Shown here piece after piece: positions 54,339 to 62,702 of a stretch of DNA of 64,000 bases (within the stretch, counting starts at the first letter, position 1; each line of letters opens with the position of its first letter). Made by a program: the position numbers and the translations under genes. The notes under the pieces were generated by a model. That model searched no databases. It was not told the DNA's origin and worked only from the letters and a program-made list of their open reading frames with translations. Source of the DNA: Paenibacillus nasutitermitis (lineage in GTDB: Bacteria > Bacillota > Bacilli > Paenibacillales > Paenibacillaceae); NCBI RefSeq assembly GCF_014641075.1, contig NZ_BMHP01000003.1, forward strand, positions 868,001 through 932,000. Direction: 5' to 3'.

Positions 54339-55568
54339 TTAAATCGTTCGTATCGGCAGCAGATCGGCAATATGCACCTGCCGTCCTTCCTGGATCGACT
54401 TGTTGGCGGCATGGCCGATCAGGAGCGACATCGCCCCCGCATAGCTGCCCGCCTGCTGGCCGAGCGGATCTTCGGTCTCCACGCCGGAGAATAAGATTTT
54501 GTGCAGCTTCGCATCGCCGCCGCCATGGCCTCCGGCCGATACCGAAACCTGGATATCCTCGGTAGTCCCATCCGGCTTGTAAATCTTAATCCGGTTGTCT
54601 TCCTCCTGCCGCATATCCGCGTTGCTGTAAATATTCGTCAGCTCCATCCGGCCTCCGCTTCCGTTAATCGTGGCCCGCCAGCCCTCGTAAGGGCTGTAGG
54701 CAACAAGCGAATACGTGAGCAGCGCGCCGCTGTTGTAGCGCACCTGGACGGACATATTGTCATAAATGTCAATCCGCTCGTCGAACACACAGCGGTCCCG
54801 CACGTACCCGTCCTCGCTTTCCGCCTTATGATAATACGTCTCCATAAACGGATGCTTGGACAGATCCAGATAAAACTCGCAGGTATCGGTATAATCGCAG
54901 GTCAGGCAGCGCACCCCCCGCTCGGCGCGGGTCGGACCATAGAAGCGCCTGGAACCGTAAGCCTGAACATCCGCCGGAAATGCGTCCACCCACCAGTTGA
55001 CGATGTCAAAATGATGCGTCGACTTATGCACCAGCAGACCTCCGCTGTTCTTCATCTCCGCATGCCAGCGTCGGAAATAATCAGCGCCATGGCTGCGGTC
55101 CAGATACCACTCCAGGGAAACATGATGGATCTCCCCGATGGCTCCTCCCGCCAGCAGCTCCTTCACCTTGGCAAAGTAAGGGGCAAACCGGAGATTGAAG
55201 GTTACGGTAACCTTGCGCCCGCTTGCACGCTCCGCTTCGATGATCTCATTCGTCTTCTCGGCGTCGATCGTCATCGGTTTCTCCGTAATCACATCGCAGC
55301 CCGCGCGCAGAGAGGCCACAATATAGGTATGATGCGTACTGTCTGTGCTGGCCACAATGACAGTATCCGGGTGGACAGCCTTCAGCATTGCGCCGAAATC
55401 CTCATAGACCGGAATGCCGCCGCACTCCACGCTTACCAGATTCGCGCGGATGCGGTTGGTATCGTAAATGCCGCAGAAATCGATGTGGCTCTTCCAATCC
55501 TCCGCCATCGGCTTCGCAAACATATATAAAGCTCTGGAACCTGCTCCAACAAGCACAACTTTCTTCAT
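54339..55568 (-). CDS. Gfo/Idh/MocA family oxidoreductase with a three-cysteine insert
   Basis: This 409-residue protein has the Rossmann loop VLVGAGSRA (5-13), TEKPMT (95-100) and HKSTHHFDIVNWW (181-193) in the catalytic region. A CLTCDYTDTC insert (Cys221, Cys224, Cys230) parallels the insert of the other family member in this operon. The two are paralogous subtypes rather than duplicates, since most of the sequence differs. The ATG at 55568 has GGAGG 10 bases upstream; a GTG at 55577 touches it. It lies directly after the two permease genes, so it probably acts early on the imported substrate. Confidence 0.87.
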   Translation of the reverse strand: MKKVVLVGAGSRALYMFAKPMAEDWKSHIDFCGIYDTNRIRANLVSVECGGIPVYEDFGAMLKAVHPDTVIVASTDSTHHTYIVASLRAGCDVITEKPMTIDAEKTNEIIEAERASGRKVTVTFNLRFAPYFAKVKELLAGGAIGEIHHVSLEWYLDRSHGADYFRRWHAEMKNSGGLLVHKSTHHFDIVNWWVDAFPADVQAYGSRRFYGPTRAERGVRCLTCDYTDTCEFYLDLSKHPFMETYYHKAESEDGYVRDRCVFDERIDIYDNMSVQVRYNSGALLTYSLVAYSPYEGWRATINGSGGRMELTNIYSNADMRQEEDNRIKIYKPDGTTEDIQVSVSAGGHGGGDAKLHKILFSGVETEDPLGQQAGSYAGAMSLLIGHAANKSIQEGRQVHIADLLPIRTI

Positions 55569-55589
55569 TTGCTCCACTCCTCCTTACCG

Positions 55590-56423
55590 CTACCCTTTGA
55601 GTCCCGTCGAAGCGATACCTTGTACGAACTGCTTCTGGGCAATCAGGTAAATAATGACAACCGGCAGCGTCACGATCATCGCTCCCGCCATCAACAGGGC
55701 TGTATTGATATCCGTATCGGATTTGAGATACAGCAGTGCGAGGGGGAGCGTATATAATTCCTTGCTCTGAAGATAGATCAGCGGCCCCACCGTATTATTC
55801 CAGGCGCTCATGAACGTAAAGACACCCAGCGCCGACAGCGCCGGACGGCACAGCGGCAGATATATCCGCCAGAAGATGCCCGGCGGGCGGCAGCCGTCGA
55901 TAACGGCGGATTCATAAAGCTCCTTTGGCAGGCTCTTGAGAAACTGGTGCATCAGGAAAATTCCGAACGCCCCGCCCAGGAAGCTGGGGACAATGAGCGG
56001 ATAATAGGTGTCCAAGCCCCCGAGCTCTTTCCAGATAAAATAGCTCGGGATCATCGTCACCTGCGAAGGCAGCATCAAGGTGCCCAGCATAACGAGATAG
56101 ATCAGATTGCGAAGCTTGAACTGGAACATCGCAAGTCCAAAGGCGACCAGGGAGCAGGAAATCAGCGTGCCCGCAAGGTCGACCACCACAATCAGAAAGC
56201 TGTTCAGCGTATAACGTCCGAAGCTGACCTTATTCCATACGGTAACGTAATTATCCCAATTGAATGGGCGCGGAATGATTTCAGGCGGCAGCTTGGAGAC
56301 GGCCCCCAGCGTCTTAAGCGATGTCGAGAGCATCCATATGAACGGAAAAGCCATGGCGATCGCGCCAATGCCGAGCACCAGATAAATCAGTCCGTGGGCA
56401 ATCACTTTGCGGTAATTAATCAT
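55590..56423 (-). CDS. Carbohydrate ABC transporter permease (MalG-like)
   Basis: This 277-residue permease has six hydrophobic segments and the loop ESAVIDGCRPPGIFWRIYL. The long upstream extension to 56537 is the overlap with the previous gene. The true ATG at 56423 has AGGTGG 7 bases upstream and overlaps the stop of the partner permease by 8 bases. It ends QFVQGIASTGLKG as MalG-type proteins do. Confidence 0.93.
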   Translation of the reverse strand: MINYRKVIAHGLIYLVLGIGAIAMAFPFIWMLSTSLKTLGAVSKLPPEIIPRPFNWDNYVTVWNKVSFGRYTLNSFLIVVVDLAGTLISCSLVAFGLAMFQFKLRNLIYLVMLGTLMLPSQVTMIPSYFIWKELGGLDTYYPLIVPSFLGGAFGIFLMHQFLKSLPKELYESAVIDGCRPPGIFWRIYLPLCRPALSALGVFTFMSAWNNTVGPLIYLQSKELYTLPLALLYLKSDTDINTALLMAGAMIVTLPVVIIYLIAQKQFVQGIASTGLKG

Positions 56424-57297
56424 AGTGCACCCACCTCTTCTCAAAGTAACGTTGGAAAAGGGTGATGGACAGGATAATAACAAACAACAGCCATGCCGTT
56501 GCCGACGCGGGGCCCATCTTGAACAGCAGGAACGCATCGCGGTAAATCAGCAGGTTCGGCACCATATTGCGGTCCGGAATCCCTGCGACGAACGAGCCGA
56601 ACATCCCCAGGAACACATCAAAGGTCTGAAACGACGAGATGGTCGAGAGAATCATAACCAGATAAATCATCGGCGATACCATCGGAAATACGATACGCGT
56701 CAGCTGCTTCCAGCCGGTAGCGCCGTCAATCTGCGAGGCTTCAAGCATTTCCTTCGGCACATTCTGCATGCCGGCGAGCAGCATGATCATGGAGGAGCCG
56801 ACGCCCTTCCATACGTTCGTAAGTGCCACACTTCCGATAACGACCCACCAGTGCTGGCTGTCGAGCCATTTCACAGGCGCGATTCCGATGGCTTCAAGTC
56901 CCCAGTTAATGAGTCCGTACTGGTAATTGTACAGCCATACCCAGATCAGCCCTCCCGCGATCCAGGGCGTAACCACCGGCATGAAGTACAGCAGCCGGAA
57001 GAAGGTCTTGCCCCGGATCGACAGATTCAGCAGATAAGCCGCCACGAATGCGATCAGCGTCTGGAGCGGAACGAAAATGGCCGAGAAATACAGCACATTG
57101 CGCACCGAGACCCAGAACTGCTCTTGTTTGAGCGTGCGAATCCAGTTGTCCGCTCCCACCCATTTCGGAGCATTAAACAAATCCCACTGCGTGAAAGAGA
57201 TATAGGCCGAAAACACGATGGGAAAAAGGACAAACACAATCACATTTATGATGAATGGCAGGGTGAATATATATCCCCAATATCCTTGCTTGTGCAT
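56416..57297 (-). CDS. Carbohydrate ABC transporter permease (MalF/LacF-like)
   Basis: This 293-residue permease starts MHKQGYWGYIFTLPFIINV and has six hydrophobic segments, WVGADNW after the first loop, and the coupling loop EASQIDGATGWKQLTRIVF. It follows its binding-protein gene by 30 bases and overlaps the second permease. Confidence 0.93.
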   Translation of the reverse strand: MHKQGYWGYIFTLPFIINVIVFVLFPIVFSAYISFTQWDLFNAPKWVGADNWIRTLKQEQFWVSVRNVLYFSAIFVPLQTLIAFVAAYLLNLSIRGKTFFRLLYFMPVVTPWIAGGLIWVWLYNYQYGLINWGLEAIGIAPVKWLDSQHWWVVIGSVALTNVWKGVGSSMIMLLAGMQNVPKEMLEASQIDGATGWKQLTRIVFPMVSPMIYLVMILSTISSFQTFDVFLGMFGSFVAGIPDRNMVPNLLIYRDAFLLFKMGPASATAWLLFVIILSITLFQRYFEKRWVHYD

Positions 57298-57327
57298 ATA
57301 ACCACAGCCTTTCCTTGCCCTGGCTTA

Positions 57328-58629
57328 CTATTGATTGCTGTCCAGCACTTCCTGAACCTTCTTGTCTATTTCTTTGGCAATGCTCTGTGCATCGCCGTTG
57401 CCTTTAGCCAGTTCATTCACATATTGCTGAACAATAATACGCCATTCGCTCCAGGAAGCATTCTCGTCAAGCGTTACGCCCCCCTCGGCGATACCTTCGG
57501 TAAACGCCTTCTTGTTCGCAGGCTTCGTCGTACTCTGATCCAGCGAATCCAGCGCCGTCTTCTTGACCGGAAGCGTCGAGCCGCTGTCCGCGACAATCTT
57601 CTGTGCTTCATCACCCAAATAATACTTCAGGAACTCCCAGGCGGCATCCTTGGATTCCTGCTTGGCTCGGGAGGAAATCAGCCAGGAATTGGTCACCATC
57701 GGCACATAGCGTTTGCCGTCGACGGCTTTCGGGATTTTCACAACATCCCAGTCGGTATCCGGAAAATCGCTGTTCATGGATACCTGGCTGCTGTACTGCA
57801 TAAAGTACATGGCCGCTTTGCCCGCCGCGAAAGTCTGCAGCTCGCCGCCGTTAACCGTCAGAAAATCAGGATTCGTGAAATACCCGTCTTTCACCCCGTC
57901 CACCAGCTGCGTCAGACCGGTTATGGATTTGGGATCCGAGAACATTGCTTTTGTCAGTGTCTCGTCAAGCGCATAACCGCCGGCCTGCTTGATCCACGGG
58001 AACCAGCCCTGTGTAATGGAATAAGCGCCGACGAAACCATAAACCTCATTCTTCTTCGTCAGTTTCTTGGAGGCATCGATCAGATCCTGATAGGTCCAGT
58101 CATCAGTAGGCGCCGGAACCCCGGCATCGTCGAACACCTTCTTGTTGTAAGCCAGCGCGATGGGGTTGATCCCATGCGGTACGCCGTACACTTTGCCGTC
58201 AGTAGCTTTCGCCGCGAACAGTCCGTCGATATAATCGTCCGCTTTCAGATCCTTCTCGATAAAAGGGCTCAGATCCTCGGCTACACCCCGCTTGCCATAG
58301 CCCAGAATGACGGCATTCTCCTGCAGCCACACGTCCGGCATCGTATTGCCGGCAATTTGTGTCGCGATCTTCGAGGTGAAGTCCCCCCAAGGCGCTTCCT
58401 GAATTTCTACTTTAATATTGGGATGACTGGCGATGAATCCGTCGACAATTTCTTTGCTGGTCACATCGTAGCTGCCCGGCAATCCGAGCTTTAACGTGAC
58501 CTGTTTCGGTGTTTCGCCGCCGGAATTCGAACCATCCGGCTTGTTGTTTTCTCCATTTGACGAAGAGCACGCGGATAATGCGAGAACAGCAGTTAAGGCA
58601 AGAACAGATAGATGAAATGTCTTCTTCAT
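57328..58629 (-). CDS. Carbohydrate ABC transporter substrate-binding lipoprotein (family 1)
   Basis: This 433-residue lipoprotein has the lipobox LSAC (residues 18-21) and the extracellular solute-binding family 1 fold, shorter than the LplA-type proteins elsewhere in the window. TMPDVWLQENAVILGY and VYGVPHGINPIALAYNKKVF are typical. GGGAGG lies 8 bases before the ATG. It is the first gene of the LacI-controlled operon, downstream of the operator at 58760-58773. It captures the sugar that the Gfo, esterase and Nag-like enzymes then process. Confidence 0.93.
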   Translation of the reverse strand: MKKTFHLSVLALTAVLALSACSSSNGENNKPDGSNSGGETPKQVTLKLGLPGSYDVTSKEIVDGFIASHPNIKVEIQEAPWGDFTSKIATQIAGNTMPDVWLQENAVILGYGKRGVAEDLSPFIEKDLKADDYIDGLFAAKATDGKVYGVPHGINPIALAYNKKVFDDAGVPAPTDDWTYQDLIDASKKLTKKNEVYGFVGAYSITQGWFPWIKQAGGYALDETLTKAMFSDPKSITGLTQLVDGVKDGYFTNPDFLTVNGGELQTFAAGKAAMYFMQYSSQVSMNSDFPDTDWDVVKIPKAVDGKRYVPMVTNSWLISSRAKQESKDAAWEFLKYYLGDEAQKIVADSGSTLPVKKTALDSLDQSTTKPANKKAFTEGIAEGGVTLDENASWSEWRIIVQQYVNELAKGNGDAQSIAKEIDKKVQEVLDSNQ

Positions 58630-58759
58630 TGAAATAGCCTCCCTGTAAATAACTTTAGTTGCCGTTTTTCCAATTCACATTTCAATTTTATATGTTAGGT
58701 AAAATAACATACTCACAACACTTGCTTAAAAATAAAATTTACAAGTATCGAAAATCAAT

Positions 58760-58773
58760 AGTAATCGATTACT
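58760..58773. promoter_or_regulatory. LacI-type operator of the Nag-like operon
   Basis: AGTAATCGATTACT is a perfect 14-base palindrome with the central CG of LacI/GalR operators. It lies 8 bases downstream of a -10 box TATACT (58782-58787, minus strand), so it should cover the transcription start. A near-identical site stands before the lacI gene. Confidence 0.8.
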
Positions 58774-58781
58774 GTAAGAGG

Positions 58782-58787
58782 AGTATA
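58782..58787 (-). promoter_or_regulatory. -10 box of the Nag-like operon promoter
   Basis: TATACT on the minus strand, about 153 bases upstream of the binding-protein ATG. The -35 is poorly conserved (TTTCAA at 58805-58810, 17-base spacer). The position relative to the operator matches the lacI promoter. Confidence 0.5.
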
Positions 58788-59011
58788 ACATAGCCTATAA
58801 GAGCTTGAAAACCCTTTTTTATAAAATTCATTCCGGCTGTGTTAGAAAAATCGCCTTTCAGCAACTCGATATGGAGAAATATAATAAAGATTCCCCATAT
58901 ACATAACATTAATATTACTTAAAATGTTATATGTGATCTTGGATCTCTATTTATTGAAGTCGATTGCTTTTCCTGCCTGTCTGTTTGTGCAATCGCTTCC
59001 AACGGACCCTT

Positions 59012-59048
59012 ATGTATAGCGGCATTCCTGAAGAATGCTGCTATACAT
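59012..59048 (-). terminator. Long hairpin after the lacI gene
   Basis: ATGTATAGCGGCATTC and GAATGCTGCTATACAT form a 16-bp stem with one G-U pair and a 5-base loop, 37 bases beyond the lacI stop. A T run is missing on the minus strand. It may end the lacI transcript or protect its 3' end. Confidence 0.5.
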
Positions 59049-59084
59049 GCTTGATGCGCAAAACAAATCTCCCACAAGCCTCGT

Positions 59085-60122
59085 TTACAGTAATTCTTTT
59101 GCGTTGGTTACAGAGCTGCGCTCCAGCAGTTTTGGCTGCAGCATGATATCAAAAACCGGACCATCGCCGCCCTTGAGCATATCCATCAGCATATTGCAGG
59201 CCATCTTGCCCATCTCATAGTCCGGCTGCTTCACTGTGGTAAGAGGCGGTTGAATCATCTGGCCGTATTCAATCCCGTCGAAGCCAATCACCGATATATC
59301 CTGCGGAACCTGTATGCCGCGCTCTGTAAGTTCATTGATGACGCCAAAAGCCATGACATCATTGCATGCGAATATCGCGCTTGGCGGGTCATTGCTGCTG
59401 AGCAGCTGACTGGTTAATTTCTTGCCGATATCAAATTCATACGCACTGTTGTAGACATCCTCTTCCGCGGATTCCACCATAACGGGCTCAAGTCCCGCTT
59501 CCTCCGTAGCCTTGAGATATCCGCGGTAAATGCTTCTGCGGCTGGGGCGGTCCATCTGTGAGGTGACATAAGCAATGCGTTTATGCCCCTTGCCCTGCAG
59601 ATGCCGGGTAGCCAGATAACCGCCTTTGCGATAATCGAACTCAATCTGACGGATACCCTCCCCTTCCACCTTCTGATCGATAGCGATCACTTTCATGCCC
59701 GTATCCACCATCTGCTTGAGCAGCCGCTTGTCCGTGGAAATGGAGGAAATAATCAAGCCTTTGACCTGATTCTCCACAATGGTTTTCAGGTATTCCTCCT
59801 CCAATGCCGCATCGTGGAGGGAATTGCATACAATCACATGAAAATTGTGCTGGCGGGCGATGCCCTCAATTCCAAGAATCACAGAGGAATAGAAAGGATT
59901 GCTGATTGAAGGAATGATGACACCGATCGTCATGCTGGAGTTGGTTTTCAACTGCTTGCCCAGCAGATTCGGAATATAATTCGAATCCTTGGCGATGCGC
60001 TGAATCTTCTCCTTCATCGCGGCGCTGACCGGATACGTGCTGTTGCTGAGTACCCGCGACACCGTGGCTGAGGAAACACCGGCAATTTTGGCGATATCGT
60101 GGATGGTAATTGGTTTTTTCAT
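59085..60122 (-). CDS. LacI-family transcriptional repressor
   Basis: This 345-residue regulator begins with the LacI helix-turn-helix (ITIHDIAKIAGVSSATVSRV, residues 4-23) and the hinge helix region ending GKQLKT. A periplasmic-binding-protein-like effector domain follows (GVIIPSISNPFYSSVI, AIFACNDVMAFG, VIGFDG). The ATG at 60122 follows AAGGTG; the four upstream codons lie across that site. Two matching operators, one before the Nag-like operon and one before lacI itself, make both the obvious targets. The inducer is probably an intermediate of the imported sugar. Confidence 0.94.
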   Translation of the reverse strand: MKKPITIHDIAKIAGVSSATVSRVLSNSTYPVSAAMKEKIQRIAKDSNYIPNLLGKQLKTNSSMTIGVIIPSISNPFYSSVILGIEGIARQHNFHVIVCNSLHDAALEEEYLKTIVENQVKGLIISSISTDKRLLKQMVDTGMKVIAIDQKVEGEGIRQIEFDYRKGGYLATRHLQGKGHKRIAYVTSQMDRPSRRSIYRGYLKATEEAGLEPVMVESAEEDVYNSAYEFDIGKKLTSQLLSSNDPPSAIFACNDVMAFGVINELTERGIQVPQDISVIGFDGIEYGQMIQPPLTTVKQPDYEMGKMACNMLMDMLKGGDGPVFDIMLQPKLLERSSVTNAKELL

Positions 60123-60138
60123 AGGACAGCTCACCTTT

Positions 60139-60152
60139 AGTAATCGATTTCT
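60139..60152. promoter_or_regulatory. LacI-type operator in front of the lacI gene
   Basis: AGTAATCGATTTCT matches the operator at 58760-58773 at 13 of 14 bases. It lies 8 bases downstream of the lacI -10 box and just before the ribosome site, so autoregulation is likely. Confidence 0.75.
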
Positions 60153-60160
60153 ATGAGTTG

Positions 60161-60189
60161 ATTATACAAACTGTAACGCCAGAAATCAA
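60161..60189 (-). promoter_or_regulatory. Sigma-A promoter of lacI
   Basis: On the minus strand TTGATT (60184-60189) and a perfect TATAAT (60161-60166) are separated by 17 bases, about 40 bases before the ATG. Confidence 0.75.
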
Positions 60190-60365
60190 CCTTCTGTGAC
60201 CTTTTTTTCTGAATGGAACGGTTTGATTTGTAACTTTTTCCATGTCGTTTCATCTGGAAAGGAATCGTTTATAACTAAAGAAACATCACGCATGAGTCAT
60301 TCTGCCAAGTTTTTATACACTGGATGCGGCACTATGATCATGAACACCTACGGGAGGCGGCTTAA

Positions 60366-61619
60366 GTGGCAAAAAAGCGGATTGCCTTAACGTTATTCAT
60401 CCTTGTCCTGACAGTCTGCGGCTGCTCGGCAGGAAATTCAAGCGACAAAAAGATAACGCTTACCTTATGGTATTGGAACCGCGGCCTAGACGATAAGCTG
60501 ATCGCTTCGCTTGAGAACCAATTTCCATCCATTCGGATCAATGCCCAGAAAATTGGCGGCGACTTCAAATCCAAGCTCAAAACCACGCTTGCCGCGGGAT
60601 CGGGTGGACCCGATATCGTCGCTTTCAATGACTGGGTTACCGAAATGTTCCCTAACAGCGACCGTTTCTATGACCTTTACGAGCTCGGCGCCAAAGAAAT
60701 TGAGCCGGATTTTCTGGACTGGAAGTGGCAGCTCGGCGTTTCACCCCAAGGAAAAATGATTGCGCTTCCCCTTGATACAGGACCAACGGCGTTGTACTAC
60801 CGCGCTGATCTGTTTCAAAAAGCCGGTCTGCCGGACGATCCCCAGGAAGTCGGTAAGGCGATGGGCACCTGGGAGGATTATTTTGCTGCGGGAGAGAAGC
60901 TCCAGGCCGCGCTTGGGAAGGATGTTAAGCTGACGGATAATATCGGCGGCATATACACACAGGTAAACGCACAAAGCGACAAGATCTATTTTACGATGGA
61001 CGAGACTTTTATCGGGGAAGATGCCTCTTCTTCCATGAAAAAAGCGTGGGATCTGGCGGTGAGAGCCTCCAAAATGGGACTGCTGGCCAACACAAACGGC
61101 GGCACCTCTGAGTGGAACGCCGCTATGAACAACGGTAAGATCGCTTCCTTTGTCGGCGCCGTCTGGAACAAGGAAATTCTTATGCAAGCCGCACCCGATA
61201 CAGCCGGAAAATGGCGTGTGGCGCGGGCACCGGGTGGTGACGGTAACAACGGCGGCTCCTTCCTGTCCATTATGACCACGAGCGAGTATCCGGAGGAAGC
61301 ATTCGAGGTCATCAAATGGCTCCAAAATCCGGAGAATCAGGTTAAATCTTTCATTGACATCAATTTGTTTCCATCCGCTGTAAAATCATTGGATGATCAG
61401 GCGCTGCTGGAGAAAGAAGAATTCTTCGGCGGTCAGGCAACCGGTGAGATATTCACCGAATCGGCACGAAATGTCAAGCCCTCATACTTCGGATCCAAAT
61501 ACGCCAATCTCAATGGCATCGTCAACCGCCAGCTCCAATCAGTGGCTCTTCAAGGAAAGGACCCGAAAGAAGCATGGGAGGATGCCCTGGCCCGGGTCAA
61601 GAAGGAGCTGCTGCGATAA
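60366..61619 (+). CDS. Carbohydrate ABC transporter substrate-binding lipoprotein (family 1)
   Basis: This is a 417-residue lipoprotein. The lipobox CGC lies near residues 18-20 and is followed by the mature N-terminus with LTLWYWNRG and GPDIVAFNDWVTEMFP, as in family 1 sugar-binding proteins. The GTG start has GGAGG at an 8-base spacing. The promoter region is shared with the divergent lacI gene, but I see no LacI operator on this side. The two permease genes follow. The ligand may relate to mannosides, given the alpha-mannosidase gene downstream; this is only suggested by position. Confidence 0.92.
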   Translation: MAKKRIALTLFILVLTVCGCSAGNSSDKKITLTLWYWNRGLDDKLIASLENQFPSIRINAQKIGGDFKSKLKTTLAAGSGGPDIVAFNDWVTEMFPNSDRFYDLYELGAKEIEPDFLDWKWQLGVSPQGKMIALPLDTGPTALYYRADLFQKAGLPDDPQEVGKAMGTWEDYFAAGEKLQAALGKDVKLTDNIGGIYTQVNAQSDKIYFTMDETFIGEDASSSMKKAWDLAVRASKMGLLANTNGGTSEWNAAMNNGKIASFVGAVWNKEILMQAAPDTAGKWRVARAPGGDGNNGGSFLSIMTTSEYPEEAFEVIKWLQNPENQVKSFIDINLFPSAVKSLDDQALLEKEEFFGGQATGEIFTESARNVKPSYFGSKYANLNGIVNRQLQSVALQGKDPKEAWEDALARVKKELLR

Positions 61620-61697
61620 TGCAGTGCTCCTTGCCTGACCCCTAAATAAGGAATAGACGGCAAACCATTGCCGTTCCACACAAGGAGGCTACACGTT

Positions 61698-62657
61698 ATG
61701 GCCGAGCAGATACAGCAACCAGCCTTGAGCAAACAGAACCGGCATGCGCCGCGCCCGGAACGCAAACCTGGTAAGGCCTCTGAAATATGGAAGCACCGCA
61801 AGGCCTACCTGGCGATTTCGCCATTTTACCTGCTGTTTGCGGTATTCGGCCTTTTTCCGATTGCATTCTCCATGTATCTGTCGTTTCAGCGATGGGATGG
61901 AATCGGGGATATGACATTTAACGGGTTGAACAATTACCGTTTTATGCTGAGTGATCCCGAATTCTGGAAGGCGGTCGGCAACACGCTGCTGATCTGGGTC
62001 TATTCCACTATTCCGATGCTGTTCTCGGCTCTGGTCGTCGCCTTCCTGCTGAACGCATCGTTCGTCAAATTCCGTACTTTCTTCCGGATCGGCTATTTTC
62101 TGCCAAATGTTACCTCGCTGGTGGCGGTAGCGATTATTTTCAGCACCCTGTTCTCCAATAATTACGGCCTGCTCAACTATATTCTCTCTTTGCTCGGCCT
62201 TACCTCTGTCGAGTGGCTGAACAAAACCTGGGGCATCCAGCTGGCCGTTTCCCTGATGGTGGTCTGGCGCTGGGTCGGTTATAACGCCGTCATTTATCTG
62301 GCTGGCCTGCAAAGCATTCCGACGGTGCTGTATGAGGCGGCCAAAATGGATGGAGCCTCCGGCCCCCAGGCTTTTTTCCGGATCACAGTCCCCATTCTGC
62401 GGCCGATTATTCTGTTTACCGTGATCACCTCCACCATAGGCGGTATGCAGATCTTCACTGAACCCCAGGTGCTTGTCGGCAATGATGGCGGCGTTAGCGG
62501 CGGCGGCCTCACCATCGTGCTTTATTTGTACCGCGAAGCTTTCATCAACAATTACTTTGGTTACGGAGCTGCCGTCGGCTGGGGAATGTTTGTCCTTATC
62601 GCTCTGTTCTCCATTGTGAACTGGAAGCTGGTACAGGGCAATTCGGTCAATAAATGA
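61698..62657 (+). CDS. Carbohydrate ABC transporter permease (MalF-like)
   Basis: This 319-residue permease has a basic N-terminal stretch of about 35 residues. Six hydrophobic segments follow, with FLPNVTSLVAVAIIFSTLFS in the middle, and the coupling loop EAAKMDGASGPQAFFRITV. The ATG at 61698 follows AAGGAGG with a 9-base spacer. It lies 78 bases after the binding-protein gene. Confidence 0.93.
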   Translation: MAEQIQQPALSKQNRHAPRPERKPGKASEIWKHRKAYLAISPFYLLFAVFGLFPIAFSMYLSFQRWDGIGDMTFNGLNNYRFMLSDPEFWKAVGNTLLIWVYSTIPMLFSALVVAFLLNASFVKFRTFFRIGYFLPNVTSLVAVAIIFSTLFSNNYGLLNYILSLLGLTSVEWLNKTWGIQLAVSLMVVWRWVGYNAVIYLAGLQSIPTVLYEAAKMDGASGPQAFFRITVPILRPIILFTVITSTIGGMQIFTEPQVLVGNDGGVSGGGLTIVLYLYREAFINNYFGYGAAVGWGMFVLIALFSIVNWKLVQGNSVNK

Positions 62658-62702
62658 CGATGACTCCCATATGGATGACACTCTATAAACGAGGTGAGAG
62701 AA

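Larger units (their letters stand above)
58630..59084. other. Intergenic regulatory region between the Nag-like operon and lacI
   Basis: These 455 bases carry a long AT-rich leader, the LacI-type operator and promoter (58760-58787), a cre-like sequence TGCAATCGCTTCCAAC (58988-59003) and a strong 16-bp hairpin (59012-59048). No coding frame in it has a ribosome site. Confidence 0.6.

Noticed and set aside
54501..55529. A 342-codon plus-strand frame
   Set aside because: It lies opposite a Gfo/Idh/MocA gene with intact motifs and ribosome site, and its own translation shows no family pattern.
56425..58494. A 689-codon open frame on the plus strand
   Set aside because: It is antisense to a permease and a binding-protein gene with clear motifs, has low-complexity His/Gln/Arg-rich composition and lacks domains. 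It is a shadow of high-GC codon use.
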